Shown here: piece by piece, positions 1 through 6,220 of the stretch
Layout of the letters: every line of letters starts with the position of its first letter
How positions within the stretch are numbered: position 1 is the first letter of the stretch
Origin: Saprospiraceae bacterium
GTDB lineage: Bacteria > Bacteroidota > Bacteroidia > Chitinophagales > Saprospiraceae
Assembly: GCA_947441325.1 (NCBI GenBank)
Contig: CANETR010000066.1
Span: 1-8,359, forward strand
DNA: 8,359 nt
Direction of reading: 5' to 3'
The notes under the pieces: generated by a model
Databases searched by the model: none
What the model saw: only the letters and a program-made list of their open reading frames with translations
What the model was told of the DNA's origin: nothing
Position numbers and translations under genes: made by a program

Positions 1-53
1 AATCTGACCTATTGATTTGAAATCCACCAAATCTTGCTGAAAATCAATTTTTT

Positions 54-557
54 ATGGAAACAAGGCCCCGGATTAAAATAAAACTCAATAAGACTGATAA
101 AATCGTAGAAATATTAGGTTGGGTGGCAATAACTATGTTTTGGGTTCTAATAATTAGGAATTATGCTCAACTGCCTGATGAAATTCCTACTCACTTTAAT
201 TTTGCCGGAAAAGTCGATGCCTACGGAACAAAAGTTAATATCCTGGCCTTACCGATAATTGCTTCGGTTTTATTTCTTGGACTTAGCGTTTTGAATAAAT
301 TTCCCCGGTTTTTTAATTATCCTGTACCTATAACAGAAGCAAATGCTGAAAAACAATATAAAGCAGCAACAAGACTTTTGAGGTATTTGAAATTGATCCT
401 AGTACTTGTTTTCGAAATGATTGCTTTTGTAAGCATAAAAGAAGCTGTGGGTAGTTCAGAAGCTTACGCGCTATGGTTGTTGCCACTAATATTGGGAATG
501 GTTTTTATCCCAGTCATTATTTATATGGCATTTGTACTAAGGAAAACTGGAAAATAG
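54..557 (+). CDS. DUF1648-domain integral membrane protein
   Basis: This 167-residue protein of unknown function is predicted to sit in the inner membrane. Four hydrophobic stretches are visible at about residues 19-38, 62-81, 109-128 and 138-162. Between the first two lies the segment LPDEIPTHFNFAGKVDAYGT (about 40-59), the signature of the DUF1648 family (PxxIPxHFNxxGxxDxxG). In Bacillus, DUF1648 occurs in SdpI-type immunity proteins, but it is also common in stand-alone membrane proteins, so immunity cannot be inferred here. The N-terminus is basic (residues 1-16), which suggests it is cytoplasmic. The ATG at 54 gives a complete domain, and an A/T-rich stretch precedes it as is usual in this phylum. 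The gene is convergent with the STAS gene, with 60 bp between them and no convincing terminator hairpin. The family call is firm; the function is unknown. Confidence 0.85.
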   Translation: METRPRIKIKLNKTDKIVEILGWVAITMFWVLIIRNYAQLPDEIPTHFNFAGKVDAYGTKVNILALPIIASVLFLGLSVLNKFPRFFNYPVPITEANAEKQYKAATRLLRYLKLILVLVFEMIAFVSIKEAVGSSEAYALWLLPLILGMVFIPVIIYMAFVLRKTGK

Positions 558-617
558 CGCTTAGAACCAATATTTGTAAACAGAGCTTAATGAGTGTCTG
601 AATAGATAATAAAAAAC

Positions 618-965
618 TTAGGCTTTCGACATTTGGAAAAATTCTACAGCTTCCTCCATATTGTTTACCACAGTAAAAGTATTGTGCAGTCTTGTTACAA
701 GCAACAATTGTTTGGTGTTTTCAGAAATGCCACAAAGTACAGCATCGCCACCTGCGCTCCTTAAACGAGTTAGCATTGAGATAAGAATAGACAGGCCTAT
801 ACTGTTTATATATTCTACCTTGCTTAAGTCGATGATAAATTTGACTTTTCCTTCAATAATAAATGCATTAACAGCCTCGGTGATTTCTTTTTGTTCATCA
901 GGATTCCAAAGGTTATCTGCGCTGAAAATTTTTATATCATTCAAATCCGAAAAAAAGTAGGCCAT
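618..965 (-). CDS. STAS-domain protein (anti-sigma factor antagonist-like)
   Basis: This 115-residue protein is a single STAS domain, the fold of SpoIIAA/RsbV anti-anti-sigma factors. The diagnostic stretch is FIIDLSKVEYINSIGLSIL (about residues 43-61). It is the counterpart of the D-L-S...M-D-S-S-G-L segment that carries the phosphorylated serine, and Ser55 in N-S-I-G is the candidate phospho-acceptor. In characterised systems the unphosphorylated protein binds an anti-sigma kinase and frees a sigma factor. In Bacteroidota STAS proteins may also act in other partner-switching circuits. No kinase, phosphatase or sigma factor gene lies in the window, so the partner is unknown. The gene follows the Fur-family gene on the same strand after 62 bp with no obvious promoter or terminator between, so cotranscription is possible. 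Cytoplasmic location is inferred from the lack of a signal peptide or membrane segment. Confidence 0.88.
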   Translation of the reverse strand: MAYFFSDLNDIKIFSADNLWNPDEQKEITEAVNAFIIEGKVKFIIDLSKVEYINSIGLSILISMLTRLRSAGGDAVLCGISENTKQLLLVTRLHNTFTVVNNMEEAVEFFQMSKA

Positions 966-1027
966 TTATTTAGTATATTTTTTGACTATTTTGTGTCTAA
1001 TAATTGTAATTGAGGGTGAATTTTTAT

Positions 1028-1495
1028 TCACTTTTTCTTCTCTCTTCCTTCTTTGCTGTAGCCATAAAAAGTAAGAGAGTGGTGTGTAATGTCAAAGTCT
1101 AACATCTGACTAATTGTTTCTTTGATCTGTTGAATGCGCGGATCGCAGAATTCAAAAACATGTCCGGTTTCTACACAAACGGCATGATCATGCTGTTTAA
1201 AACCAAAGGATTTTTCATATTGGGCAAGGTTTTTACCAAACTGATGCTTGCGTACAAGGTCGCAGGAAACCAATAGTTCCAATGTGTTGTAAACTGTAGC
1301 TCGACTTACCCTGTAGTTTTGCGTTTTCATGTGTATATAGAGGGCTTCGGCATCGAAATGATCAGTTCTCTTGTATATTTCTTCTAAAATAGCAAAACGC
1401 TCCGGTGTCTTTCTCAGTCCATTTTTTTCGAGATAGGTTGAAAAAATTTTCATTACCTCTTCTACAATTTGCTCTTCTTTTTTATTGCTGGCCAT
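1028..1495 (-). CDS. Fur-family metal- or peroxide-responsive repressor lacking both CxxC zinc pairs
   Basis: This 155-residue protein is a Fur/PerR/Zur-family transcriptional regulator. The N-terminal winged helix-turn-helix is clear: GLRKTPERFAILEEIY (26-41), DHFDAEALY (45-53) and the recognition region YRVSRATVYNTLELLVSCDLV (61-81). The dimerisation and metal-binding part follows, with Glu94, the HDH motif (102-104) and Glu115 in HVFEF; His138/His139 may also be ligands. Family members usually carry two CxxC pairs that bind structural zinc. Here the first is reduced to Cys107 with Thr110 (CVET), and the C-terminal pair is replaced by Ser147 and Gly150. A site built from histidine and acidic residues therefore seems to remain while the Cys4 zinc site is lost. 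Which metal or signal it senses cannot be read from the sequence. It is divergent from the aminopeptidase gene and probably co-directional with the STAS gene downstream. Confidence 0.92.
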   Translation of the reverse strand: MASNKKEEQIVEEVMKIFSTYLEKNGLRKTPERFAILEEIYKRTDHFDAEALYIHMKTQNYRVSRATVYNTLELLVSCDLVRKHQFGKNLAQYEKSFGFKQHDHAVCVETGHVFEFCDPRIQQIKETISQMLDFDITHHSLTFYGYSKEGREKKK

Positions 1496-1546
1496 GTTTT
1501 TTTAATTTAAAATAGATTTCCTGAAAGGTAAAAATACTATTATTTA

Positions 1547-1575
1547 CAAAATTAACTAAAGTCCTTCAATTTCAA
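1547..1575 (-). promoter_or_regulatory. Putative Bacteroidota-type promoter of the Fur-family gene
   Basis: Read on the minus strand there is a perfect TAnnTTTG element, TAATTTTG (1554-1547), preceded after 18 nt by TTG (1575-1573); an overlapping TTG lies at 1579-1577. This matches the -7/-33 arrangement of the primary sigma factor in Bacteroidota. Transcription would begin near 1540 and leave a leader of about 45 nt before the ATG at 1495. No convincing Fur-box palindrome was seen, so autoregulation is not supported. Confidence 0.55.
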
Positions 1576-1631
1576 TCAATTTTTTTAGTTGCCTCTGAAA
1601 AATCTTTCATTTCTCGCAAAAAATAACCAAA

Positions 1632-1663
1632 TTTGCTAATCTATAAGATAATTTATAATTTAG
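1632..1663 (+). promoter_or_regulatory. Putative promoter of the Xaa-Pro aminopeptidase gene
   Basis: TTTG at 1632-1635 is followed after 20 nt by TAATTTAG at 1656-1663. This is one mismatch from the Bacteroidota TAnnTTTG -7 element at the preferred spacing. Transcription would start near 1670, about 14 nt before the ATG at 1684. The element lies inside the in-frame extension that begins at TTG 1633, which argues against that upstream start. Confidence 0.45.
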
Positions 1664-1683
1664 TTTTTATCAATCAAACAATT

Positions 1684-2979
1684 ATGAGAAAATACAGCAG
1701 CATTCCATCCGAACTATTTGCTTCGAACCGCAAGCGTTTTACAGAAAAAATGAAGCCTAATTCAATTGCAATTTTTCATGCTGCCGATTTATTGACCCGT
1801 AACGGGGACTGTTTTTTTCCTTTTCGTCAAAATTCAGATGTTTTCTACCTGAGTGGCCTCGATCAGGAAGAGACGGTTTTGGTTCTATACCCCGATTGCC
1901 CAAAAGGCAAGGACTACGAAGCTGTTATTTTTACCAAACAGACCAACGATTATATCAAGGTTTGGGAGGGTTATAAGTACACAAAGGAAGATGCCTCACA
2001 GGTATCAGCTATTCCAACTGTGCTTTGGCTCGATTCTATGCCTGCACTTTTGAATGAAATGATTCTGCTTGCTGACAATGTTTATCTGAATGCCAATGAA
2101 AATGACAGAGCTTCAGGGCAGGTGCCTGTTCGCGACGAAAGATTGGCTTTGGAATTGAAAGCAAAGTACCCTGCGCATAATTTTGTACGTTCGGCGCCAA
2201 TCATGAAGAAGCTTCGCATGATAAAATCAACATTCGAAATTGAAATTATGCAAAAGGCCTGCGATATTACTGAAAAAGCTTTCAGAAGAGTGTTGTCAAA
2301 CACTAAGGCTGGCATGATGGAATACGAGGTCGAAGCCGATATCATTTATGAATTCATTAGAAATGGGGCAGGAGGGCATGCTTATACACCTATCATAGCA
2401 TCTGGTCCCAATGCCTGTGTATTGCACTACAATAACAATAGTGAACCACTGATTGATGGCGATTTATTGTTGATGGATTTTGGTGCAGAATATGCCAATT
2501 ATGCCGCAGATTTGTCGCGAACTATTCCGGTAAATGGTCGCTTTACCAAAAGACAAAGAGCAGTGTATGATGCTGTGCTCCGTGTTAAAACTGCTGCTGA
2601 AAAAATGCTGGTTCCGGGCAATAAACTCATGGACTATCATAAAGAAGTGGGAAAAGTTATGGAGGGCGAACTTCTTGAATTGGGACTTATTACAAAAGAG
2701 GATATTGCCAATCAGAAAGCAGACTGGCCGGCTTATAAAAAATATTTTATGCACGGTACCTCACACCACTTGGGTCTCGATGTGCATGATCTCTGCGAGC
2801 GTTATTCTGCCTTTGAAGTGGGGATGGTATTTACCTGCGAACCCGGTATATACATTCCAGAAGAAGGTGTCGGTATCAGAATTGAAGATGATATTCTAAT
2901 TACTGAAAATGGCACCTTTAACCTCATGAGAAATATACCGATTGAGGCCGATGAAATTGAGCGCCTGATGAACAGATAA
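1684..2979 (+). CDS. pepP: Xaa-Pro aminopeptidase (aminopeptidase P, M24B)
   Basis: This 431-residue cytoplasmic metallopeptidase is predicted to release an N-terminal residue followed by proline. The N-terminal AMP_N-type domain shows the PepP hallmark RNGDCFFPFRQNSDVFYLSG (about 39-58). The C-terminal pita-bread domain keeps all five expected metal ligands: Asp265 and Asp276 (MDFG and DLSRT, 11 residues apart as in E. coli PepP), His361 (HGTSHHLGLDVHD), Glu386 (CEPGIY) and Glu401 (RIEDD). His357 and His368 match the conserved active-site histidines. Length is normal for PepP. I chose the ATG at 1684 over the in-frame TTG at 1633 because the extra 17 residues are not typical of the family and overlap a promoter-like element. 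There is no signal peptide. It is divergent from the Fur-family gene and 92 bp upstream of the secreted-protein gene. Family and activity are confident; the physiological substrates are unknown. Confidence 0.95.
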   Translation: MRKYSSIPSELFASNRKRFTEKMKPNSIAIFHAADLLTRNGDCFFPFRQNSDVFYLSGLDQEETVLVLYPDCPKGKDYEAVIFTKQTNDYIKVWEGYKYTKEDASQVSAIPTVLWLDSMPALLNEMILLADNVYLNANENDRASGQVPVRDERLALELKAKYPAHNFVRSAPIMKKLRMIKSTFEIEIMQKACDITEKAFRRVLSNTKAGMMEYEVEADIIYEFIRNGAGGHAYTPIIASGPNACVLHYNNNSEPLIDGDLLLMDFGAEYANYAADLSRTIPVNGRFTKRQRAVYDAVLRVKTAAEKMLVPGNKLMDYHKEVGKVMEGELLELGLITKEDIANQKADWPAYKKYFMHGTSHHLGLDVHDLCERYSAFEVGMVFTCEPGIYIPEEGVGIRIEDDILITENGTFNLMRNIPIEADEIERLMNR

Positions 2980-3071
2980 TTGAGTTATTTGTTTAGTATT
3001 TTTATACTTTGAAATTTTTAATTTTCAAGCCTTTTTTGAGCTTACACACTAAATAATTAATTCGAATTTTT

Positions 3072-3923
3072 ATGAAAACTAACTTTTTACTCATTTTAGT
3101 AATGGCAGCCTTGGGTTATATTACCCTCAGCAGCCGTTCGGGCGGGGCTGGTACTGTTGCAAGTGAAGAAGTAGCTGGAACGCCAGGTACAACGCGTACT
3201 TGTATGTCCTGTCATTTTGGTGGCACTTTTAATCCAACCACCACTATTGTCATTAAGAATAGCGCAGGAACTACTGTAACTACTGTACAGTCTGATAGTG
3301 TTTATGATGTTTCTGTAACTATTGTTGCCGCAAATGGAACGCCCGGTGCCTATGGTTTTCAGGCAATTTTCCTCGAAAATCAGAATAATAGCAATTTTGG
3401 AACTTTTCAGAATTTTGGCACAGGTCAAACTACCAAAACCTTTGGAAATGGCCGTGTAGCTGTTGAGCATAATACTCCTTCTGCCTCCAATACTTTCAGC
3501 TTTAAATGGAAAGCACCTGCAGTTGCTACAGCTACTACTGCTACGCTTTATGCTTTTGCTTTAGCAGTCAATCTTAACAGCCAAGGCACAGGCGATATTG
3601 GAGACGGACATACTTACCAAGTTACTGTTCAGCCTTCTTTGCCTTCAGGTGTTGCACAGAATGAGACTGGAGTTGAGATGACATTGTTCCCAAATCCAGT
3701 AGTGAATGAGGCAAATGTTAAAATTTCTATGGAAAAAGAAACGCAGCTTCAATTATCAGTTTTTTCTGCAGAGGGCAAATTGATCAGAACTCAGTCAGTA
3801 AATGCATCTGCAGGTCTTAATAATCTCAGCATGAACCTCAGCGACCTGAATGCAGGTGTTTACTTGTTGCTAATGAGCGATGATTCTAAGAAAATTGCAT
3901 CAAAAAGCTTTGTAAAGTTCTAA
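3072..3923 (+). CDS. Secreted CxxCH (choice-of-anchor V-like) protein with T9SS type A sorting domain
   Basis: This 283-residue exported protein has a short basic start and hydrophobic segment (residues 1-20), consistent with a Sec signal peptide. A mature N-terminal region follows with a single CMSCH motif (44-48). A beta-rich, Thr/Asn/Gly-rich domain (about 55-190) resembles the Reeler-like 'choice-of-anchor V' proteins, which typically carry a CxxCH near the N-terminus. The last 80 residues (about 204-283) form a T9SS type A C-terminal sorting domain: LFPNPVVNEANVKI, then L.LSVFSAEGKLI and LSDLNAGVYLLLM, ending in a short lysine-containing strand. The protein is therefore predicted to cross the outer membrane by the type IX system and be released or attached to the cell surface. 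CxxCH could bind one covalent haem, but no distal ligand can be assigned, and it may instead form a disulfide. A strong terminator lies 29 bp after the stop. Substrate and role are unknown. Confidence 0.88.
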   Translation: MKTNFLLILVMAALGYITLSSRSGGAGTVASEEVAGTPGTTRTCMSCHFGGTFNPTTTIVIKNSAGTTVTTVQSDSVYDVSVTIVAANGTPGAYGFQAIFLENQNNSNFGTFQNFGTGQTTKTFGNGRVAVEHNTPSASNTFSFKWKAPAVATATTATLYAFALAVNLNSQGTGDIGDGHTYQVTVQPSLPSGVAQNETGVEMTLFPNPVVNEANVKISMEKETQLQLSVFSAEGKLIRTQSVNASAGLNNLSMNLSDLNAGVYLLLMSDDSKKIASKSFVKF

Positions 3924-3952
3924 AGTGTAGTATTCAAGCATACAGCATAAAT

Positions 3953-3980
3953 AAAAAAGGAGGCATTGCCTCCTTTTTTT
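3953..3980. terminator. Bidirectional intrinsic terminator
   Basis: The arms GGAGGC (3959-3964) and GCCTCC (3968-3973) close a three-base ATT loop. They are flanked by A6 on the left and T7 on the right, so the stem can extend to 12 bp. Because the A and T runs are symmetrical, the hairpin has a U-tract in either direction. It can end the secreted-protein transcript on the plus strand and the helicase transcript on the minus strand. Confidence 0.93.
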
Positions 3981-3983
3981 ATG

Positions 3984-4050
3984 TCTAAAGAAATGTTTAG
4001 ATTTCCTTTTTGATAAATATTCAAATTTTCATCTCGTTTGTAGAACGAGA
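3984..4050. other. Two further hairpins between the convergent gene ends
   Basis: TCTAAA (3984-3989) pairs with TTTAGA (3996-4001), and TCTCGTT (4032-4038) pairs with AACGAGA (4044-4050) around a five-base loop. The second lies 12 bp past the helicase stop in the direction of that gene. Neither has a good U-tract, so they are not terminators on their own. They may act as 3'-end stabilisers of the helicase mRNA. Confidence 0.4.
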
Positions 4051-4062
4051 CAAATTGTCAAA

Positions 4063-5994
4063 TTACCACTTCTTCTTCTTCTTTTTATCAAAGCTATCCT
4101 TTCCAAAAGATTTACCACCTTCTTTTTTATAAGGTTTTTCATCTTTTTTGAAAGAAGGTCTTTGCACTCTTTCGCCAAGTTCAGATAATTCCTGAGAAAC
4201 CATTACCGGAACGCCTGCAATCTGTTTGCTTCTGAAACCACTAAGCAAATCATTCTCGAAACCGCTTTCGATATCGAAAGCAGAATAGTTGTCCTCAATG
4301 AGAATTTTGCCCACTTTAGCATCGCGAAGTGTTTTTACGCTGTTCAAAAGTTCAATAATGCGACCCGGATTTACTTTTTGTACTTTACCAATATTGATGT
4401 AAACTCTTACATATCCGCCCTCGGCTGTACTCATGCGGTTGCCGCCCCTTCTGCTATCGCCACGTTCTCCGCCACGTTCTCTTGAATCGCCACGATCTCT
4501 TGAATCGCCGCGCTCTCTCGAGTCACCACGCTCTCTTGAGTCACCACGTTCTCTCGAGTCACCGCGCTCTCTCGAGTCACCACGTTCACGTGAATCGCCA
4601 CGATCTCTTCTCTGATTGCGGTCTTCGTATTCAGCATTTCTGGAATCATTTCTATAGCCTTTTTCCTCGCGGATATTGATATCTTCAGATCCTTTGTAAT
4701 GTTCGAGCAATTGATTGAATTCAAGTGCAACAAAGTTTTTGATGATATCTTCCTTGCTCATTTCGGTGAGCTTCTCGTAAATGGCCGGTAAAAAACGACT
4801 GATTTGATCATCATCAGTTTTTACAGATTCCATTCTGTCAATAAGGTAAAAAAGTTGTGCTTCGCAAACTTCTTTACCTGTAGGAACTGGTTTTTTCTCA
4901 ATTTTTTTGCCAAGCTTTCTTTCGAAGAAAGTTATTCTTTTCAACTCCTTACTGTGCAAAATAGAAATTGAAATCCCCAAATTGCCTGCACGACCTGTAC
5001 GTCCGCTTCGGTGAATATAGGATTCAACATTGTCGGGAAGCTCCATATTGATAACATGCGTAAGGTTATCTACGTCGATACCCCTTGCGGCAACATCAGT
5101 TGCAATGAGCATTTGCAGGTGCTTTGTACGGAAGCGGTGCATGACAAGGTCACGCTGAGCCTGCGAAAGGTCTCCATGAAGTGCATCGGCATTGTACCCA
5201 TCTTCGATAAATCTATCTGCAATCTGCTTGGCATCCTCGCGGGTACGGCAGAATACGATGGCATAAATATTCGGATTTAAATCGGCAATGCGACGCAGCG
5301 CACTATACTTGTCTTTAGCTCTTACAACATAATATTCGTGGCTTACAGTTGCAGTAGTTGTATTTTCTTTTTGGACACTCAGGCGAAGTGGTGTCTTCAT
5401 GTAATTTTGAGCCAATCTTTCGATTTCTCTCGGCATTGTAGCAGAGAACATCAATGTTGTTCTTGTCTCTGGTGTATGGTCGAGAATGAATTCCATTTCT
5501 TCCAAAAAGCCCATTGAAAGCATTTCATCGGCCTCGTCCAATACCAACCAGTCTACAGCTTCGATATCGAGGATTTTCCTGCGAAGCATGTCGCATACAC
5601 GACCAGGTGTGCCAACTACAATGTGAGCGCCTCTTTTGAGCAAACGAATCTGTTTGTCGATGCTTTCACCACCATATACAGCGACGGTACTAACTTCAGG
5701 AAGAAATTTAGTAAAATCTTTGATGTCATTTGTGATCTGTAGGCAAAGCTCGCGAGTAGGGCATAGGATGATTGCCTGTACCTTGTCATTTCCTAAATCG
5801 ACATGATGGATAATTGGTAAACTGAATGCTGCAGTTTTTCCTGTTCCGGTAGCTGCAAATCCGATAATATCCTGTTTGGTGTCCAATAGGGCAGGAATCG
5901 ATGCAGCTTGAATGGGAGTGGGCGCTACAAAACCCAATACTTCTACAGCTTTTAAAATCTGTGGCTTAAGTCCCGTTTCTGAAAAATTAATCAT
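4063..5994 (-). CDS. DEAD-box ATP-dependent RNA helicase (DeaD/CsdA-like, with DbpA-type RNA-binding domain)
   Basis: This 643-residue cytoplasmic protein should unwind or remodel short RNA duplexes using ATP, as in ribosome assembly, mRNA decay or cold adaptation. Motifs appear in order: Q motif GFVAPTPIQ (21-29), Walker A ATGTGKT (48-54), PTREL (79-83), TPGR (129-132), DEAD (153-156), SAT (184-186), ALHGDLSQAQRD (271-282), ATDVAARGID (298-307) and HRSGRTGR (328-335). A charged linker follows, with seven RGDSRE-type repeats (465-506) and RGG-like residues. A DbpA/CsdA-type RNA-binding domain comes next (about 527-600: YVRVYINIG...PGRIIELL...VGKI.I), then a Lys-rich tail ending KKKKKKW. I placed the start at ATG 5994 because MINFSETGLKPQILKAVEVLGF matches the usual helicase N-terminus. 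The frame stays open to TTG 6189, but that codon lies inside the likely -7 promoter element. An in-frame ATG at 6114 remains a less likely alternative. Confidence 0.96.
   Translation of the reverse strand: MINFSETGLKPQILKAVEVLGFVAPTPIQAASIPALLDTKQDIIGFAATGTGKTAAFSLPIIHHVDLGNDKVQAIILCPTRELCLQITNDIKDFTKFLPEVSTVAVYGGESIDKQIRLLKRGAHIVVGTPGRVCDMLRRKILDIEAVDWLVLDEADEMLSMGFLEEMEFILDHTPETRTTLMFSATMPREIERLAQNYMKTPLRLSVQKENTTTATVSHEYYVVRAKDKYSALRRIADLNPNIYAIVFCRTREDAKQIADRFIEDGYNADALHGDLSQAQRDLVMHRFRTKHLQMLIATDVAARGIDVDNLTHVINMELPDNVESYIHRSGRTGRAGNLGISISILHSKELKRITFFERKLGKKIEKKPVPTGKEVCEAQLFYLIDRMESVKTDDDQISRFLPAIYEKLTEMSKEDIIKNFVALEFNQLLEHYKGSEDINIREEKGYRNDSRNAEYEDRNQRRDRGDSRERGDSRERGDSRERGDSRERGDSRERGDSRDRGDSRERGGERGDSRRGGNRMSTAEGGYVRVYINIGKVQKVNPGRIIELLNSVKTLRDAKVGKILIEDNYSAFDIESGFENDLLSGFRSKQIAGVPVMVSQELSELGERVQRPSFKKDEKPYKKEGGKSFGKDSFDKKKKKKW
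4477..4602 (-). repeat. Seven tandem 18-bp repeats encoding RGDSR(E/D)
   Basis: Seven exact-length 18-bp units lie head to tail and encode helicase residues 465-506: RGDSRE five times, RGDSRD once and RGDSRE once. A degenerate RGGE and RGDSRR follow down to about 4453. Read on the plus strand, the conserved GA(A/G)TC(G/A)CC core recurs at 4484, 4502, 4520, 4538, 4556, 4574 and 4592. Units differ mostly at synonymous third positions. The array forms an arginine-rich, disordered, charge-alternating linker between the helicase core and the RNA-binding domain. Confidence 0.95.
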
Positions 5995-6180
5995 AAAAAA
6001 TTGTGATGACAATCTTTGTAAATAATACAATAGATTATCGATGAAAAATGTCCGGGTTGTTCTGCCGATAATAGTGCCGTGTAAAAATGCTGAATTGCTC
6101 CCCGAGCCGGCCATTATTGACCGGGCACAAAGTATCTGAAAACGCGCCGAATATGAATATATAGAAAGCCTTTTGCTTTC
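5995..6180 (-). promoter_or_regulatory. Long structured 5' leader of the DEAD-box helicase mRNA
   Basis: If transcription begins near 6180, the mRNA has a leader of about 185 nt before ATG 5994. On the minus strand it opens with a hairpin GAAAGC/GCTTTC with a five-base loop (6180-6164). A second hairpin, CCGGTC/GGCCGG with an AATAAT loop, lies at 6124-6107. The leader has several G+C-rich patches, unlike the surrounding spacer. The in-frame ATG at 6114-6112 sits at the loop-stem edge of the second hairpin and would be partly hidden by it. Long leaders are known on E. coli cold-shock genes such as csdA/deaD and cspA; a similar role here is inference from layout only. Confidence 0.5.
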
Positions 6181-6186
6181 GCTCCG

Positions 6187-6220
6187 CAAAGATAGTAATA
6201 TTTATTGAGAAAAAGTCAAA
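6187..6220 (-). promoter_or_regulatory. Putative promoter of the DEAD-box helicase gene
   Basis: On the minus strand, TTTG (6220-6217) is followed after 22 nt by a perfect TAnnTTTG element, TATCTTTG (6194-6187). This is the best promoter match in the window. Transcription should start near 6180, which would exclude the TTG at 6189 as a translation start. Confidence 0.65.

Noticed and set aside
661..960. 99-residue plus-strand open frame opposite the STAS gene
   Set aside because: It is fully antisense to a clear STAS domain, and its translation has no family features.
1633..1683. TTG start giving 17 extra residues on the aminopeptidase
   Set aside because: A good ATG at 1684 matches the family's N-terminus, and the extension overlaps a promoter-like TTTG...TAATTTAG element.
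2082..2754. Minus-strand open frames inside the aminopeptidase gene
   Set aside because: They are antisense shadows of a complete M24B enzyme with all metal ligands.
3003..3011. TATACTTTG as a -7 promoter element for the secreted-protein gene
   Set aside because: The spacing inside the element is off by one base from TAnnTTTG and the -33 position is unconvincing, so I did not list it.
4465..4602. RGDS integrin-type cell-attachment motif repeated seven times
   Set aside because: The protein is a cytoplasmic helicase without a signal peptide. RGDS arises from the Arg/Gly/Asp/Ser linker composition.
4453..4608. The evenly spaced 18-bp repeats could suggest a CRISPR-like or minisatellite array
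   Set aside because: There are no unique spacers. The units are in frame within the helicase gene and vary synonymously, so they are a protein-coding repeat.
4431..4733. Open frames on both strands across the repeat region, including a plus-strand frame with repeated RSLESP
   Set aside because: They are shadows of the helicase repeat: an 18-bp unit keeps alternative frames open. They have no family resemblance and no start signals.
5995..6189. TTG start at 6189 giving a 708-residue helicase
   Set aside because: The TTG lies inside the -7 promoter element, and the extra residues precede the conserved helicase N-terminus.
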